This document shows, one piece after another, positions 27,713 to 36,392 of a stretch of 64,000 bases of DNA (position 1 is the stretch's first letter; each line of letters starts with the position of its first letter). Below the pieces are notes generated by a model. It was not told where the DNA came from and made no database searches. It worked only from the letters and a program-made list of their open reading frames with translations. This DNA comes from Amycolatopsis iheyensis (GTDB lineage Bacteria > Actinomycetota > Actinomycetes > Mycobacteriales > Pseudonocardiaceae). Made by a program: the position numbers and the translations under genes. The stretch spans positions 90,691 through 154,690 of the forward strand of contig NZ_JAMXQV010000028.1 in assembly GCF_024703995.1 (NCBI RefSeq). The letters run 5' to 3'.

Positions 27713-29347
27713 ATGAGCCTGGTCGCGCTCGCCACGACGGTGGCGGACAAGGTGACCGAGACGGTGCGCAGCGTCGACGTCATGCGGAAGGCGGGCCTCG
27801 TCCCCTTCCCCCGGGTCGACGAGGGCCTCCGCTCACTGGTCGCGCTCCGGAAGTTCGGCCCGTTCGCCGGGGCGAACCACATCTCCGCGCGCCGCGACCC
27901 GACCGCCGTCGGCATCGTCGACGAGCTGGGGCCGCTCACCTACAAGCAGCTCGACGACCAGTCGAACGCGCTGGCCAGGGCCTGGTCCGAGCGCGGCATC
28001 AAGCCCGGCCAGGTCGTCGCCGCGCTCTGCCGCGACCACCGCGGCCTGGTCATCACGATGGCCGCGTCGGGCAAGCTCGGCGTGCGCCTGCTGCTGATGA
28101 ACACCGGGTTCGCCAAGCCGCAGCTGGCCGACGTCGCCAAGCGCGAAGGGGTCACCGCGCTCGTCTACGACCAGGAGTTCACCGGCCTGCTCGACGCCAT
28201 CCCGGCCGGCGTCGACCGCTACCTGGCCTGGGTCGACCCGGACAGCGACCTGGCCGGCCGGGACGTGCCGGTGCTGTCCGAGATCATCGCCAGCACCGAC
28301 GACCGGCCGTGGCCCGCGCCGGAGAAGCCGGGCGGGTTCGTGCTGCTGACCAGCGGCACCACCGGCACGCCGAAGGGCGCGCCGCGGCCGCACACCTCGG
28401 CGCTGGCCTCGGCGCAGTTCCTCGACCGGATCCCGCTGCGCGCAGGCGAAGCCACGTACATGGGCGCGCCGCTGTTCCACGGCACCGGGCTCTCGCAGTT
28501 CATCCTGTCCTTCGCGCTCGGTTCGAAGGTCGTGATGCGCCGGAAGTTCAACCCCGAAGAGACGCTGCGCGGCGTCGCCGAGCACGAGTGCACCGCGCTC
28601 GTGCTGGTGCCGACCATGCTGCAGCGCATCGTCGACCTGCCCAAGGACGTCCTGGCGAAGTACGACACCTCGGCGCTGCGCATCATCTTCGTGGCCGGCT
28701 CCGCGCTGTCACCGGACCTCGGCAACCGCGCGAACGAGGCGTTCGGGCCGGTCGTGCACAACCTCTACGGCTCGACCGAGGTCGCGGTGGCGACGGTCGC
28801 GACGCCGGAGGACTGGGCGAAGGCGCCGGGCACCGTCGGCCGCGCGCCGGTCGGCTGCAAGGTGGCGCTCTACGACGAGAAGGGCGGCCGGATCACCGCG
28901 CCGCACGTGACCGGCCGCGTGTTCGTCGGCAGCGGGCTCAGCTTCGGCGGCTACACCGACGGCCGCCACAAGGAGATCATCGACGGCCTGCTCTCCAGCG
29001 GCGACGTCGGCCACTTCGACGACGAAGGTCTCCTGTTCATCGACGGCCGCGACGACGAGATGATCGTCTCCGGCGGCGAGAACGTGTTCCCGATCGAGGT
29101 GGAGAACCTCCTGGTGGAGCGGGAAGACGTGCTCGAGGCGGCGGTCATCGGCGTCGAGGACCCGGAGTTCGGCCAGCGGCTCAAGGCGTTCGTCGTCCGG
29201 GCCGACGGCTCGGACCTCGACGTCGACACGGTCCGCGAGTACGTCAAGGCGAACCTGGCGCGGTACAAGGTGCCGCGCGACGTCGAGTTCCTTGAGGAGC
29301 TGCCCCGCAACGCGACCGGGAAGGTGCTGCGGAACAAATTGTCATGA
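27713..29347 (+). CDS. Acyl-CoA synthetase (AMP-forming)
   Basis: 544 aa ANL-superfamily ligase activating a carboxylic acid through an acyl-adenylate. A3 motif LLTSGTTGTPKGAPR, A5 motif NLYGSTEVA, A7/A8 hinge (SGDVGHFDDEGLLFIDGRDDE, written here in two parts: SGDVGHFDDEG and LLFIDGRDDE), and catalytic Lys in the A10 block NATGKVLR. Resembles fadD-type fatty-acid ligases of mycobacteria (FadD2-like). GGAGGT lies 6 nt before ATG 27713. Not clustered with a pathway; 3' end overlaps the convergent small gene by 6 nt. Confidence 0.9.
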   Translation: MSLVALATTVADKVTETVRSVDVMRKAGLVPFPRVDEGLRSLVALRKFGPFAGANHISARRDPTAVGIVDELGPLTYKQLDDQSNALARAWSERGIKPGQVVAALCRDHRGLVITMAASGKLGVRLLLMNTGFAKPQLADVAKREGVTALVYDQEFTGLLDAIPAGVDRYLAWVDPDSDLAGRDVPVLSEIIASTDDRPWPAPEKPGGFVLLTSGTTGTPKGAPRPHTSALASAQFLDRIPLRAGEATYMGAPLFHGTGLSQFILSFALGSKVVMRRKFNPEETLRGVAEHECTALVLVPTMLQRIVDLPKDVLAKYDTSALRIIFVAGSALSPDLGNRANEAFGPVVHNLYGSTEVAVATVATPEDWAKAPGTVGRAPVGCKVALYDEKGGRITAPHVTGRVFVGSGLSFGGYTDGRHKEIIDGLLSSGDVGHFDDEGLLFIDGRDDEMIVSGGENVFPIEVENLLVEREDVLEAAVIGVEDPEFGQRLKAFVVRADGSDLDVDTVREYVKANLARYKVPRDVEFLEELPRNATGKVLRNKLS

Positions 29348-29674
29348 CCCCCGCTGGACATTGACGATCAACCAGCGTCCCTCCCGCACGGCCGCCACGA
29401 CGGTGCAGCCCGCGCCGTCGCGGCGCCCGGTCGCCACGCCGACCGACGCCGTCACCCGCAGGTGCGTCCAGCGGAACGCCGCCGCCGGCGCCCGGCCGGG
29501 CCAGTGGTCGCGGTCGAGCACCAGCCCGTCGGGGCCGTCGCCGCGGAAGTCGGCGGCCAGCAAGGCCGCGGCGCCGTCGCCGCTGGCCTCGGCGTCGCGC
29601 CAGCGGGCCAGCAGCTCTTCGAACGTGTTCACGGGTCGAAAGTCGCACGCGGCGAGGGTGCGGACATCTGCCAC
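29342..29674 (-). CDS. Small NTF2-like (SnoaL-type) protein
   Basis: About 110 aa (GTG 29674) or 96 aa from GTG 29632. Sequence FEELLARWRDAEASGDGAAALLAADFRGDGPDGLVLDRDHW (quoted in halves: FEELLARWRDAEASGDG and LLAADFRGDGPDG) has the SnoaL/DUF4440 pattern of a first helix with a DxxAL segment followed by curved strands. The C-terminus CTVVAAVREGRWLIVNVQRG is the usual last strands of an NTF2 fold. No enzymatic residue can be pointed to. Divergent from the LuxR-type regulator and possibly its target. Confidence 0.7.
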   Translation of the reverse strand: MADVRTLAACDFRPVNTFEELLARWRDAEASGDGAAALLAADFRGDGPDGLVLDRDHWPGRAPAAAFRWTHLRVTASVGVATGRRDGAGCTVVAAVREGRWLIVNVQRGS

Positions 29675-29706
29675 CTGGCCGAGCTTCGCTGGCAGACTGG
29701 CCGGCG

Positions 29707-32640
29707 ATGAGCGAGACGAACCTGGTGCCCGCGGGCACGGTCACGATCCTGTGCGCCGGCGACGAACCGCCGGCCGTTTTCGCGACGCCCGCGGCGGCGC
29801 TCGCGACCTTGACCGGCGGACCTGCCGCGCTCCACACCGGCGACGTGCTGCTGCGCGAAGACGGCACCCCCACCGGTCCCGCCGTCCGGCGCTGCCGGCA
29901 CCTGCGCGACCTGGCCGAGGGCCGCACGCTCGTCTCCGCGCGCGCCGCCGCCGAACTGCCGGGCCGGGCGCTGCACGACCTCGGCGTCCACCGGCTGCCG
30001 GACCTCACCGCGCCCGAGCGGATCTTCCAGCTCGGCGGCCGCCCCGGCCCGCTGCGCTCGCTCGACACGACCCCGAACAACCTCCCCGTGCAGCTGACCG
30101 GCTTCGTGGGCCGCGGCATCGAAGCCGCCGAACTCGAGCGGCGGCTCGCCGGGGGACAGCTCGTCACGCTGGCCGGGACCGGCGGCAGCGGCAAGACTCG
30201 GCTGGCGGCGCAGGTCGCTGCCGCCGGGGCCGGGCGGTGGCCCGACGGGGTGTGGTGGGTCGAACTCGACGTCGAGCCCGCCGACGTCGCCGAGCTGGTC
30301 GCCGCGACCCTCGGCGTGCCCGTCGAGCCGCACGTCGGCGCTGTCCGGTCCGTGGTGACCCACCTGCGTGACCGGCGGGTGCTGCTCTGCCTCGACAACT
30401 GCGAGCAGGTCCTCGACGGTGTCGCGGACTTCGCCGTCGAACTGCTGCGCTCCTGCCCCGAGGTCGCGGTGCTGGCGACCAGCCGCGAACCCCTCGGCCT
30501 GCCGGGGGAGACGGTGTGGCGGGTGCCGCCGTTGGCCGTCGAGGAGGCCGTGGCGCTGTTCGTCGAACGGGCGGGCGCGGTCCGGCCCCTGTTCACTTTG
30601 GACACTTCGAGTGCCGCCGCTGTCCGGTCGGTGTGCACCCGGCTCGACGGCATCCCGCTGGCGGTCGAGCTCGCCGCCGCCTGGCTGGGAACCCTTGCCC
30701 CGCACCAGATCGACGCGGGTCTCGACGACCGCTTCGCCCTCCTGACCCGCGGCCCGCGCGGCGTGCCGGCGCGGCAGCAGACCCTCGCGGCGTCGATCGC
30801 GTGGAGCCACGACCAGCTCGACGACTCCGACCGCGCGGTGTTCCGCCGCCTCTCGGTCTTCGTCGGCGGGTTCACCCTGGACGCCGTGTCCGGTCCGGCC
30901 GCGCTCGCCCGGCTCGTCGACAAGTCCTTGGTGCTGGCCGAAAACGGCCGCTACCGGATGCTGGAGACCATCCGCGAGTACGCGGCGGCCCGGCTGGCCG
31001 AGGCGGGCGAGACCGACGCCGTCCGCGATCGCCACCTCGACCACTTCCTCGCGCTCGCCGAGGCCGCCGAGCCCGACCTCGACCGCGACAAGGACGCCTG
31101 GCGCGCGCGGCTGGAACCCGAGCGCGACAACCTGCGCGCGGCCCTGGAATGGGGGCTGGCACAGGAAGATCCGACGCGGGGCCGCCGGCTCGCCGCCGCC
31201 GTCGCGTGGCTGTGGAACCTGCGCGGGCGCGGCCACGAAGGACTCGCGTACCTGAAACGCGCGGTCGCGCGCCGCCCCGACGAGCGGTCGACGTTGCAAG
31301 CCAGATTGCTCACCGGGATGGGTCTGGTGGCGGACACCACAGCGCCGTTCGACCTCGAAGCCGCCCGGCTGGGCTTGGAAATCGCCACCGAACTAGGCGA
31401 AGCGAGCTTGCGTGCGCGGTGCCTGTCACTGACCGCCCTCGGGCACCTGTACACGGACTTCGACGCCGCTTGGGAAGTCGCTCTCGAAGCCGAGAAGGCC
31501 GCGGGAACCGACGGCTTCGCCCGCGACAGCGCGTTGATGCTGCGCGGAATCGTGCTGCACGCGCGAGACCGTCACGGCGAAGCCGAGCCGTTGTTCGCCG
31601 AAGCGGCCGAAGGTCTCCTTCGCCGGGGCGACCGCGGACTCGCCTCGACGGTCCTCAGTGTCCAGTCCGCGAGCGCGCTCGCGGCGGCGGATCTGCCCAG
31701 GGCGCGGGAACTCGCCGAGCACGCGGTCGAGGTCGCCGCGCCGCTCGGGGACTTCCACCGCGTCAACACGACGTTGTGCCGGCTGGCGCTGGTGCACTGC
31801 CTGGCCGGCGACGTCGACGCGGGATTCCGCGTGATGGCGCCGTTCCTGCGGCTCCTAGAGACCGCGGGCGACGTCTTCGTGCCCGGCATGGCCGGGGTGA
31901 TGGGCGAGCTGCACCGGCGTCACGGCGAGCTCGAGGAGGCCGAGCGCTGGTTCGCCCGTGAGGCCGTTCCCGGGACGTACCTGGCGTCGCAGGGGCTCGC
32001 CGAACGCGCGGCCGTGCTGCGGGAGCTGGGCCGGACCGGGGAAGCCGCGGCCGTGCTGGCCACCGCCGTCGAGCAGACCCGGCGCTGGAGCCTGCCGTCG
32101 GCGCTGGCCGACGCGCTGGACCAGCAGGGCTATCTGGCCGAGCCGGAGCAGGCCGCCGAGCTGCACCACGAGGCGTTGACGCTGCGCCTGGAGCACGGCC
32201 TCCGCCTGGGCGTCCTGGACAGCCTGGACGCGCTGACGACGCTGCTGGCCCGCACGGGCCGCGAAGCCGACGCGGCGCGGGTGTCCGTCTCGGCGACCCG
32301 GGTGCGCGCGGAGCTGGGGTTCCCGCGCCGGCCGGGCGGGGTCGAGCGCACGACCGAGGACGAGCCGATGAGCCTCGACGACGTGGTGGCGTTCGTCCGC
32401 CGGACCCGGGGCGCGCGCGGCCGCCCGTCGAGTGGCTGGGGCAGCTTGACGCCGACCGAGCTGGCGGTCGTCGAGCTCGCGGCCGAGGGGAGCACGAACC
32501 CGGAGATCGGCGCGAAGCTGTTCATGAGCCGCGGCACGGTGAAGACGCACCTGGCGCACGTCTACGCGAAGCTGGGCATCGCGAACCGCACGGAGCTGGC
32601 GGCCGCCCACGGCAGCAGAGTCGTTCGCACGAGCAAATAG
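29707..32640 (+). CDS. LuxR-family ATPase regulator with degenerate cyclase-like N-terminus
   Basis: 977 aa. Residues 1-115 resemble fragments of a class III cyclase domain: the opening VPAGTVTILCA and the closing RHLRDLAEGRTLVSA, DLGVHRLPDLTAPERIFQL, but without the catalytic middle. Then an NB-ARC/STAND ATPase (Walker A GTGGSGKT, 157-164; LLCLDNCEQVLDG Walker B; ATSREPLGL), a TPR-like helical region (about 480-880), and a C-terminal LuxR helix-turn-helix (about 900-965, LTPTELAVVELAAEGSTN). STAND proteins are signal-triggered switches. Ligand unknown; targets may include the divergent NTF2-like gene. Confidence 0.88.
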   Translation: MSETNLVPAGTVTILCAGDEPPAVFATPAAALATLTGGPAALHTGDVLLREDGTPTGPAVRRCRHLRDLAEGRTLVSARAAAELPGRALHDLGVHRLPDLTAPERIFQLGGRPGPLRSLDTTPNNLPVQLTGFVGRGIEAAELERRLAGGQLVTLAGTGGSGKTRLAAQVAAAGAGRWPDGVWWVELDVEPADVAELVAATLGVPVEPHVGAVRSVVTHLRDRRVLLCLDNCEQVLDGVADFAVELLRSCPEVAVLATSREPLGLPGETVWRVPPLAVEEAVALFVERAGAVRPLFTLDTSSAAAVRSVCTRLDGIPLAVELAAAWLGTLAPHQIDAGLDDRFALLTRGPRGVPARQQTLAASIAWSHDQLDDSDRAVFRRLSVFVGGFTLDAVSGPAALARLVDKSLVLAENGRYRMLETIREYAAARLAEAGETDAVRDRHLDHFLALAEAAEPDLDRDKDAWRARLEPERDNLRAALEWGLAQEDPTRGRRLAAAVAWLWNLRGRGHEGLAYLKRAVARRPDERSTLQARLLTGMGLVADTTAPFDLEAARLGLEIATELGEASLRARCLSLTALGHLYTDFDAAWEVALEAEKAAGTDGFARDSALMLRGIVLHARDRHGEAEPLFAEAAEGLLRRGDRGLASTVLSVQSASALAAADLPRARELAEHAVEVAAPLGDFHRVNTTLCRLALVHCLAGDVDAGFRVMAPFLRLLETAGDVFVPGMAGVMGELHRRHGELEEAERWFAREAVPGTYLASQGLAERAAVLRELGRTGEAAAVLATAVEQTRRWSLPSALADALDQQGYLAEPEQAAELHHEALTLRLEHGLRLGVLDSLDALTTLLARTGREADAARVSVSATRVRAELGFPRRPGGVERTTEDEPMSLDDVVAFVRRTRGARGRPSSGWGSLTPTELAVVELAAEGSTNPEIGAKLFMSRGTVKTHLAHVYAKLGIANRTELAAAHGSRVVRTSK

Positions 32641-32668
32641 CTCCGTGTCGTTCCGGCCGGTCCGGGCT

Positions 32669-32674
32669 TAGCTT
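32669..32674 (+). promoter_or_regulatory. Leaderless -10 element
   Basis: TAGCTT ends 6 nt before the GTG start at 32681, which coincides with the predicted transcription start. There is no ribosome site between the preceding stop (32640) and this start. Suggests the VOC gene has its own promoter despite the 40-nt gap. Confidence 0.45.
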
Positions 32675-32680
32675 CGAGCA

Positions 32681-33259
32681 GTGGCGAACGAACTGACCAT
32701 TCCGCTCCTGCCCTGTCCCTCCATCGACGAGATCGCGTCGTTCTACGAGATGCTCGGCTTCGAGATCACCTACCGGCAGACGCGGCCGAACCCGCACGTC
32801 GCGCTGCGGCGGGAAGACATCAACCTGCACTTCTTCGGCATGGCCGATTACGACCCGGCGCAGTCGTACAGCACGTGCCTGGTCATCGTGCCGGACACCG
32901 GCGAGCTGTTCGAGGCCTTCGCCGCGGGGATGCGGTCCGGGCACGGGAAACTGCTCGTCTCCGGCATCCCGCGGATGACCCGGCCGCGGCTGCGCAACGA
33001 CCGCTACACCGGGTTCACCGTCGTCGATCCCGGCGGCAACTGGATCCGGATCCACCAGGCCACCAAGGAACCCGAGGCGCGGACCAAGCTGGCCAAAGCC
33101 ATGGAGAACGCCGCGCGGCAGGCGGACGCGCGCGGCGACGAACGCCAGGGGCTGAAGATCCTCGAGGGCGCGCTGAAACGGGCGACCGGCGACGAACCGG
33201 AGCTCCAGGCGGCGCGGGAGTACCGCGACGAGCTCGTCGAACGGATCAAGGGGAGCTGA
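32681..33259 (+). CDS. VOC superfamily protein (glyoxalase/bleomycin-resistance fold)
   Basis: 192 aa. Residues 1-125 form a vicinal-oxygen-chelate domain: PCPSIDEIASFYEMLGFEIT, split as PCPSIDEIASFY and EMLGFEITYR, and the closing FTVVDPGGNWIRI strand. A charged helical tail (about 128-192, repeated Lys/Arg/Glu) is added. Such proteins bind or alter small molecules, or confer resistance by binding; function here unknown. Predicted leaderless from the -10 at 32669. Confidence 0.82.
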   Translation: MANELTIPLLPCPSIDEIASFYEMLGFEITYRQTRPNPHVALRREDINLHFFGMADYDPAQSYSTCLVIVPDTGELFEAFAAGMRSGHGKLLVSGIPRMTRPRLRNDRYTGFTVVDPGGNWIRIHQATKEPEARTKLAKAMENAARQADARGDERQGLKILEGALKRATGDEPELQAAREYRDELVERIKGS

Positions 33260-33276
33260 GCCGCGTCCGGGCGGTG

Positions 33277-34203
33277 TCAGTCCCAGTCGATGCCGAACAC
33301 GCCCGGGCCGAAGTCGAGCGCCACCGCGTGGACGCCGTCGCCGCCGTCCAGCTTGAGGGGGCGGCGGGCGCGGGAGCCGGTCGCGCCGTTGCGGGAGTAC
33401 TGCCAGCAGCGCTCCGGCGCGGTGCCCGGGGCGAAGCGGACCTCCAGCAGGTATTCGCGGACCGGGCGCCGGAACTCGCGGTAGTAGGTGTTGCGGCACT
33501 CCGGGTACGGCGGGCCGCCGTTGGTCAGCGTGTACTCGATCAGGTGCGTCTCGCCCCGGTCGATCGGCTGGTCGAAGACCAGCTCGGCGACGATCAGCCC
33601 GTGGGCCTCGTCGACCTCGGCGCGCCCCACTCGGCAGTTGCGCACGGCGTGCAGCTCCGGCGGCCCGGCCGCCGGGTCGTCCTGGGTGTAGACGAGCAGC
33701 CAGCGGTCCTGGCCGTCCGCGCCCGCCTGGAACACCGCCCGCGCGGTCACCGCGCGCTGGCCGCCGTCGGCGGCGATCTCGCACAGGTCGTGCAGCCCGA
33801 CCAGCTTCAGCGGGTGCTGGCGGTCGAGCGCGTCGGGCGCGCCGACCTTGTCCAGCAGCGGCTGCAGCGTCTCGCGCGGGAACGTCATGGGCTCGCCGCC
33901 CGCCTGGCGCTTGCCGGCGCCGCCGCGGGGCCGGGGCGGGGGCAGCAGGCCGAGCAGGGCCCCGGCGGGGACGTCGAGGATCTCTTCGAGCGTGCGGACG
34001 GCCGAGAGCGAGCTCTGCCGCTCCGGCTGGCGCTTGCCCGACTGCCAGTAGCTGAGCGCCGTGACGCTGACGACGACGCCGCGAGCCCGCAGCCGCGCCT
34101 GGATCCGGTCGAGGGACAGGCCGCTGGTGGCGATGGCGGCGCGCAGCTGGGTCGCGAACGCCGTGCGCGCACCGTCCGCGCGGCCCGAGGTGCTGCCTTC
34201 CAT
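33277..34203 (-). CDS. Helix-turn-helix protein with unassigned C-terminal domain (family member 2)
   Basis: 308 aa, paralogue of the protein at 11451-12392. Xre-like helix-turn-helix at about 15-75 (GLSLDRIQARLRARG, LSYWQSGKRQPER), a basic Pro/Gly linker, then the unassigned C-terminal domain (about 120-308). That domain has a Cys-rich first third (CEIAADGG, RNCRVGRAEV), GETHLIEYTLTN and the terminal PGVFGIDWD. The shared strand order and end motif show the C-terminal domain is a real conserved unit. Start ATG 34203 begins the aligned region; the frame to 34353 has no support. It diverges from the structured intergenic element. Confidence 0.78.
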   Translation of the reverse strand: MEGSTSGRADGARTAFATQLRAAIATSGLSLDRIQARLRARGVVVSVTALSYWQSGKRQPERQSSLSAVRTLEEILDVPAGALLGLLPPPRPRGGAGKRQAGGEPMTFPRETLQPLLDKVGAPDALDRQHPLKLVGLHDLCEIAADGGQRAVTARAVFQAGADGQDRWLLVYTQDDPAAGPPELHAVRNCRVGRAEVDEAHGLIVAELVFDQPIDRGETHLIEYTLTNGGPPYPECRNTYYREFRRPVREYLLEVRFAPGTAPERCWQYSRNGATGSRARRPLKLDGGDGVHAVALDFGPGVFGIDWD

Positions 34204-34320
34204 CGCTGATCCGACCCGCCCCTGCGTCCCCCGACGATCCCCGACAAGGTGCACGTTAGCAGGATTCACCGGGTCTTCCGCGCCCCTCTTCAGGAGGGTC
34301 TGCGGGTGGCTTCGGAGGCG

Positions 34321-34566
34321 CGTTCGCTCGGGCGAACGGGCTAGTACTGGCAACTGTGAACCATTGCCCCGGTCCGGGCCGACGCGCTTGTATGACTTGC
34401 CTGCGCCGGTGGCCCCGCCTCCCCCTCACGGCCCACCCGGGCGCAGGCCGGGAAAGCCGTGGACAACGGCTCCGGCTCACCCGGCCGCGTTGTGCGACCG
34501 GCCGGGTGGCCGCGCGATGACCGGTGGCCCGGCGACGCCCCCAGCGCCGGGCCACCGGTCTTGTTA
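34321..34566 (+). ncRNA. Candidate structured RNA with intrinsic terminator
   Basis: No protein-coding gene fits the 384-bp gap 34204-34587. Consecutive stems are: CGTTCGC/GCGAACG with TCGG loop (34321-34338); 34399-34412 with 34433-34448 (14 bp, one 2-nt bulge); AGCCGT/ACGGCT (34455-34471); CACCCGGCCG/CGGCCGGGTG (34478-34508); and a perfect 15-bp stem 34519-34533/34546-34560 followed by TTGTT. A -10-like TAGTACT is at 34342. The last hairpin plus T-rich tail reads as a rightward terminator although no rightward gene precedes it, which argues for a small transcript. Class unknown. Confidence 0.4.
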
Positions 34567-34574
34567 CCACCGGG

Positions 34575-34580
34575 TAGCAT
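34575..34580 (+). promoter_or_regulatory. Near-leaderless -10 element of SDR operon
   Basis: TAGCAT, 7 nt before the ATG at 34588, predicts a one-nucleotide leader. It lies directly after the terminator-like hairpin of the structured element, so the SDR operon appears transcriptionally separate from it. Confidence 0.45.
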
Positions 34581-34587
34581 CCCGGGC

Positions 34588-35340
34588 ATGACGCTCCGGA
34601 CGAACATCCTGATCACCGGCGCCAGCAGCGGCTTGGGCGAGGGCATGGCCCGCCGGTTCGCGGCGAAGGGGCGCAACCTGGCGCTGTGCGCGCGGCGCAC
34701 CGACCGGCTCGAGCGGCTGGCCGGCGAGCTGACCGCCGCGCACCCCGGGATCAAGGTCGTGACGCGCAAGCTCGACGTCACCGACCACGACAGCGTCTTC
34801 ACCGTCTTCGAGGAGTTCCGCGCGGAGCTGGGGTCCCTCGACCGGGTGATTGTGAACGCCGGGCTCGGGAAGGGGCAGCCGGTCGGCAAGGGCCGCTTCG
34901 ACGCCAACCGCCAGACCCTCGAGGTCAACTTCGTCGCGGCCGCCGCCCAGATCGAGGCGGCCGCCGGGATCTTCCGCGCGCAGGGCGCCGGGCACCTCGC
35001 CGTCGTGTCGTCGTTCAGCGCGATCCGCGGCCTGCCCGGCAACCTCACCGCGTACGCCGCCTCGAAGGCCGGGATCTCGGCGTTCGTCGACGGCACGCGC
35101 CTGGAGCTCAAGCGCAAGGGCATCACCGTCACCGACGTCCGGCCGGGCTACATCGAGTCGGAGATGAACGACCGCCTCGGCCGGAACCCGTTGCTGGCCA
35201 AGGCCGAAAACGGCGCCCGGGCGCTGGTGAAGGCGATCGAAGCCGAGCCGCGCCGGGCCTACGTCCCCGCGTGGCCGTGGGTGCCGCTGAGCCTCGCGAT
35301 GCGCGTGACGCCCGCCTCGATCCTGCGGAAGTTCGCATGA
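34588..35340 (+). CDS. SDR family oxidoreductase
   Basis: 250 aa. TGASSGLG cofactor motif (residues 10-17), CARRTDR indicating NADP preference, NAG (VNAGLG), catalytic VSSFSA Ser and YAASK. Resembles mycobacterial SDRs of lipid or steroid metabolism. First gene of a four-gene operon; ATGA overlap with the phosphotransferase gene. Predicted near-leaderless transcript. Confidence 0.9.
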   Translation: MTLRTNILITGASSGLGEGMARRFAAKGRNLALCARRTDRLERLAGELTAAHPGIKVVTRKLDVTDHDSVFTVFEEFRAELGSLDRVIVNAGLGKGQPVGKGRFDANRQTLEVNFVAAAAQIEAAAGIFRAQGAGHLAVVSSFSAIRGLPGNLTAYAASKAGISAFVDGTRLELKRKGITVTDVRPGYIESEMNDRLGRNPLLAKAENGARALVKAIEAEPRRAYVPAWPWVPLSLAMRVTPASILRKFA

Positions 35341-36392
35341 GCACCATCGAGGTGCGCGAGGAAGACGCCTTCGACGCCGCCGCGGTGCACGCGTGGCTGC
35401 GCACCCGCGTCGAGGGGCTGGGCGACGAGCCGCCGCGGGTCCGGCAGTTCCCCGGGGGCGCGTCGAACCTGACGTACCTGCTGAGCTACCCGGACCGCGA
35501 GCTGATCCTGCGCCGGCCGCCCGGCGGGCACAAGGCGGCGTCGGCGCACGACATGCGGCGCGAGTACCGCGTGCAGCACGCGCTGCGGCCGGTGTTCCCG
35601 TTCGTGCCGCGGATGCTGGCCTTCGGCGACGATCCGGCCCTGCTCGGCGGCGACTTCTACGTCATGGAGAAGCTGGACGGGCTGATCCTGCGCGGCGACC
35701 TGCCGCCCGGTCTCGAACTGAGCGCCGAGCAGGCCCGCGAGCTGTCCGGCAAGGTCGTCGACCGGCTGGTGGACCTGCACGCGGTCGACGTCGAGGCGGC
35801 GGGCCTGGCCGACCTCGGCAAGGGCGCCGGCTACGTCGGACGGCAGATCCGGGGCTGGTCGGACCGGTACGTCGCGGCACGCACGGACAACGTCGGCGAC
35901 TTCGCCGAAGTGCGGGCGTGGCTGGCCGCGAACCAGCCCGCCGAGGTCGGGATCTGCCTGATCCACAACGACTACCGGCTGGACAACCTGGTCCTCGACG
36001 GCCCGTCGACGCTGAACATCGTCGGTGTCCTCGACTGGGAGATGGCCACCCTCGGCGACCCGCTGATGGAGCTGGGCAGCATGCTCGCCTACTGGGTGGA
36101 GGCCGGCGACGACGACGTCATGCAGGCCAGCCGCCGCCAGCCGACGCACCGGCCCGGGATGTTCACCCGCGAGGAGTTCGTCGCGCGGTACGCCGAACAG
36201 ACCGGGCTCGCGGTGGGGGACTGGCGGTTCTACGAGGTCTACGGCTTGTTCCGGCTCGCGGCGGTGCTCCAGCAGCTCTACCGCCGGTACCGCGAGGGCG
36301 CCACGCGCAACCCGGCGTTCAAGGACTTCTGGCAGTTCGTCGGGTACCTCGACTGGCGCTGCCGCGAGATCATCGCGAAGGGGAGTGCGTAG
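35337..36392 (+). CDS. APH-fold phosphotransferase (ACAD10-associated type)
   Basis: 351 aa aminoglycoside-phosphotransferase-fold kinase. Visible: Gly-rich FPGGASNLTYLL, catalytic HNDYRLDNLVL (HxDxxxxN) and metal-binding VLDWEMATLGDP (D-W-E). The GDPLMELG segment is typical of the family fused to or beside acyl-CoA dehydrogenases (ACAD10/11), proposed to phosphorylate hydroxyacyl-CoAs. Not an antibiotic resistance enzyme by context. Overlaps the genes on both sides. Confidence 0.88.
   Translation: MSTIEVREEDAFDAAAVHAWLRTRVEGLGDEPPRVRQFPGGASNLTYLLSYPDRELILRRPPGGHKAASAHDMRREYRVQHALRPVFPFVPRMLAFGDDPALLGGDFYVMEKLDGLILRGDLPPGLELSAEQARELSGKVVDRLVDLHAVDVEAAGLADLGKGAGYVGRQIRGWSDRYVAARTDNVGDFAEVRAWLAANQPAEVGICLIHNDYRLDNLVLDGPSTLNIVGVLDWEMATLGDPLMELGSMLAYWVEAGDDDVMQASRRQPTHRPGMFTREEFVARYAEQTGLAVGDWRFYEVYGLFRLAAVLQQLYRRYREGATRNPAFKDFWQFVGYLDWRCREIIAKGSA

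Noticed and set aside
26698..29295. 865-aa plus-strand frame
   Set aside because: Antisense to the polymerase-like gene and out of frame with the acyl-CoA synthetase; shadow.
34399..34566. tRNA or known riboswitch in the structured gap
   Set aside because: No T-loop GTTCGANNC or cloverleaf, and no motif of riboswitch classes I can recognise; left as an unclassified RNA candidate.
35337..36392. Aminoglycoside phosphotransferase resistance gene
   Set aside because: Same fold, but sequence blocks and operon match the ACAD10-associated lipid-metabolism branch.
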